DNA of 64,000 nt from Pachypanchax playfairii (Eukaryota; Chordata; Actinopteri; Cyprinodontiformes; Aplocheilidae), in NCBI GenBank assembly GCA_006937955.1, contig SSNP01000017.1, forward strand, positions 2,306,345 through 2,370,344. The letters run 5' to 3'. Position 1 is the first letter of the stretch, and every line of letters begins with the position of its first letter. The position numbers were made by a program, and so were the translations under genes. The notes under the pieces were generated by a model. It had not been told where the DNA came from and ran no database searches. It saw only the letters and a program-made list of their open reading frames with translations. Shown here piece by piece: positions 61,440-64,000 of this stretch.

Positions 61440-61770
61440 TTGTCAGAAAATGTTCTTATGATATCCAAAAAGAGTGGAACGGGTTCTGATCAGAACAAAA
61501 ATGTGTCTGCAAATATTTTAGAAACCTAAAGCTGAAAGACACGAGATCATTACTGTTACAAACCTTCACAGTGCTAATGAGCACGTTGTGAAGACAAACT
61601 CTCTTTTGAGCTCTCTTTGTACCAGAAGCATACATGTAACACGCAGCAGTACTGTGACAAAAACAATGTCATCATCACGGCAAATTTCTGAAGTTTGTCA
61701 CTTGGAATTGATTGGACACAAGAGAGGAAAAGTTTGTGTTCAACACAAAAAACACACAATGCACAAATGT
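61440..61770 (-). repeat. Duplicated 5' flank of odorant receptor copy 4
   Basis: Counterpart of 54100-54425, with only scattered differences. It includes AAAATGTTCTTATGATATCC and GAGCTCTCTTTGTACCAGAA, parts of which also survive in the scar at 52.1 kb. Confidence 0.75.
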
Positions 61771-61929
61771 GTATGTGTAAAAATCTGGAAGAGGATTAGC
61801 GGATATTTGGAAAAACTCATGAAATACTTGATGCACCAGAGTTTGGGGTAGGTGAATACAAAATATTACTCCAACTAAACTGCAGTGGTTTTCAATGAAA
61901 TGTTGTCTCTTGAGTTCTTCCAGTCCTGA

Positions 61930-63205
61930 AAGATGGTCCTTTCACAGTATCTCTATGTATTTCTTTGCCTGAACTGCAAATGTACCATATTCAGGTCCTG
62001 GATATTGGTGGTCCCCAGAAACCTGAATGTGTCCACCAAAGTCACAGTGCTGTTGTGTATGATAATGGGGCACAGAGGTGGAGGCTCCTCCTGAAGTCCA
62101 CCGCTGTCTCCACAGTTTTTAGAGTGTTGAGTTCTAGTTGGTTCTGATTGCACTAGAGAACCAGCTGTTCCACTTCCTGTCTCTAAGCAGACTTGTCTCA
62201 GTCACTGATGAGGTCAATGACCGTAGAGTTGTCTGCAAACTTCAGGAGTCCAAAAGCTGGATGTTATTCTCCCAAGCCTCACCTGCTGCTTCCTGTCTGT
62301 CAGATAGTTTGTGATCCACCGACAGGTGGAGGCTGCGAGATGGGACAGTTTGGACTGGAGGACTTTGGGAGAATGGTGTTAAATGCTGAGCTGAAGTTCA
62401 TGAACAGCTTCCTAGTGTATGTCTCTGCAGTGTCGACGTGTTGCAGGATGTAATGCAGCCACATGTTGACTGACCTGTTTGCCCTGTGGGGTGTGGCGTT
62501 CATCCTGTAATTAGTAGGTTTTTTGAGACCTCACTACTGTGAATGGACATTGTTTGTGGAAAAATGGTTATTCAGTTTATCAGAGTATTGTTTCTTTGCT
62601 GCTCTGATTTTTATTCATCATGTGTTTCTGGTCTGGTTGTACAAGAGCCTGTTTCCAGAGATGGATGCGTTTTATTTGATTTGTCTAAGCCGTCTCAGTT
62701 TGGAGGTGAACCAGGTTTTATGGTTGCAGAAGGTTTTTTTTTTGGCACACATGAGTTCTCACAGAAGTTGGTGTAACAGGTCACAGAGTTCATCCAGGTT
62801 TGACGCAGCAAGTTCAAAAACAGTCCAATCAGTGCAGTCGAAGCAGCCTTTAGTTTCGTCTTTGTCCCAGTCGTCCATCTTCTCACAGTTTCACTACAGA
62901 CTTCACACATTTCTGTCTGTAGGGAGAAGCTGAACCATGCAGTGATCAAACAGACCCAAAGCTGCATGTGGAACTAACTGATAGGCATCCTTTATTACAG
63001 TGTAACAGTGATCCAGGATATTACTGTCTCTGGTTGGACAGGTAACATGCTGTCTGAGTTTTGGGAGCTCATATCTGAGGCTTACTTTGTTGAAGTCTCC
63101 TAGAAGAATGAGCAGAGAGTCTGGGTGTCTAATGTTTGTAAAGGCATAAATTTGCAAAAACTTTGTCTTAACATTATCCTTGTGTCCTTTACAGCAGTCA
63201 TGCAT
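61930..63205 (-). mobile_element. Degenerate LINE (endonuclease plus reverse transcriptase remnants)
   Basis: Minus-strand pieces in element order: endonuclease wording LLILLGDFNK, HVTCPTRDSNILDHCY and AALGLFDHC (about 62920-63130); a linker reading TNFCENSCVPKKKPS (62695 on); reverse transcriptase wording LFMNFSSAFNTILP (about 62380-62420); and a C-terminal part with TVTLVDTFRFLGTT (about 62000-62050). Frames change between pieces and parts are missing, so it is inactive. Type is CR1/L2/Rex-like by wording. Confidence 0.75.
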
Positions 63206-64000
63206 TTTTCTACTCCAAACTGCACTGTTAGAAACTTTAACAGTTCACCTGTAAACAAATAAACCTGAGATTTGACCTCAAATGTCACGAGGGAGACTTA
63301 CATGAAAGTTGTCCTTTGTTTTTCATCAGAAGTTGTTTTCTTCAATGATGATGACAATAATTAGTCCGTCATCTGTATTCCTGTGTGTGTTCATAAACTC
63401 CTCTGAAACTAATTATGTGTAGGTTAAATATGTCATTAATAATTCAAGACTGGTTTGTTTATTAACCCAGAGAAAGAACAAAATATCCTCAGGGTGAATC
63501 TTAAGAAGTTATTAATGAGAAACTTTATTTGCAGTGTATGTTGTTTTAATAATACATAAAAAGAAACTAAAAGGTAAAAGTAGAAGCTGAAAATGAGAAC
63601 TCCTGATGTAAGACACATCAACATGTGTCAGAAGGCAGAATACATGGCATTAAACAGAACATAACACCCAGATGTTAAATGTGTGTAATTCTCTTGGCTC
63701 TAAAAATAAATACCCAATAACCTCATAGCATGGATTCTATTGTTTATTAATTGTGTCAAAATACCTTTAAATATCAGTGACCCCCCCACATACACACACA
63801 CATTTAAACAGTGGGTTATTATGCATTATCTCTGAAAACAAGCAAAATAGATTTAGAAAAACTGTAGCGTTTTCCACCATGATGTTGAAAATTGAGAATA
63901 AACTTAGCTACAGGTTGCGTTTTAGCAGAACCTTTGACACTTCATCGATCACTACTGCCCTTTTCTGTTGTTAGTCGACCACCTCTGTGTCCAGCCTGTT
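63206..64000. other. Right-edge intergenic sequence
   Basis: AT-rich, with a short CA-rich stretch near 63785-63805. No gene, RNA or recognisable element. Confidence 0.5.

Noticed and set aside
1..64000. tRNA, rRNA, riboswitch or operon-type features
   Set aside because: None found. The only tRNA-like signals are parts of SINE-like repeats.

Overview
This is a 64 kb piece of an AT-rich vertebrate nuclear genome, almost certainly from a teleost fish. The evidence is: multi-exon genes with GT-AG introns; proteins that read as vertebrate orthologues; a cluster of intronless odorant receptors of the fish OR131-2-like type (LERYVAIC at the end of TM3); and mobile elements typical of fish (hAT-type MITEs, SINE-like repeats, and non-LTR retrotransposon fragments).

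Layout, left half (1-34,450). camkk1 (minus, 1-3,260; its 3' part lies outside the window) is head to head with a VPS37/Mod(r)-family ESCRT-I gene (plus, 5,067-6,477). A mitochondrial uncoupling protein of the UCP2/3 type follows (minus, 8,349-11,237). Next is the large centriole gene c2cd3 (minus, 11,964-25,293; 33 coding exons, about 2,202 aa), then p4ha3, a collagen prolyl 4-hydroxylase alpha subunit (minus, 27,647-34,450; 13 exons, 542 aa). I rebuilt all exon models by eye from splice sites, reading phase and family similarity. Every junction keeps frame. The run UCP - C2CD3 - P4HA3 matches the human 11q13.4 order (UCP2-UCP3-C2CD3-PPME1-P4HA3), except that no PPME1 is seen between c2cd3 and p4ha3.

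Right half (34,451-64,000). This part is gene-poor and repeat-rich. It holds four intact single-exon odorant receptors, all on minus (37,104; 47,439; 53,078; 60,416). A DIABLO/Smac-like gene (plus, 42,631-43,987; six coding exons, 250 aa) sits between the first and second. The last two receptors are recent tandem duplicates with shared flanks. At about 52,070-52,265 lies a scar of another copy whose coding sequence has been deleted. A conserved non-coding block recurs upstream of two of the receptors.

The genes do not form one pathway. The left genes are housekeeping or developmental (Ca2+/CaM kinase cascade, ESCRT sorting, mitochondrial carrier, centriole and cilium, collagen modification). 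The right part is a sensory receptor cluster that grows and shrinks by tandem duplication among transposons. I found no clearly new molecular system. The best leads are a DIABLO copy with no visible AVPI-type IAP-binding motif, the deleted-receptor scar, the patchy divergence between the two youngest receptors, and a few orphan exon-like segments.
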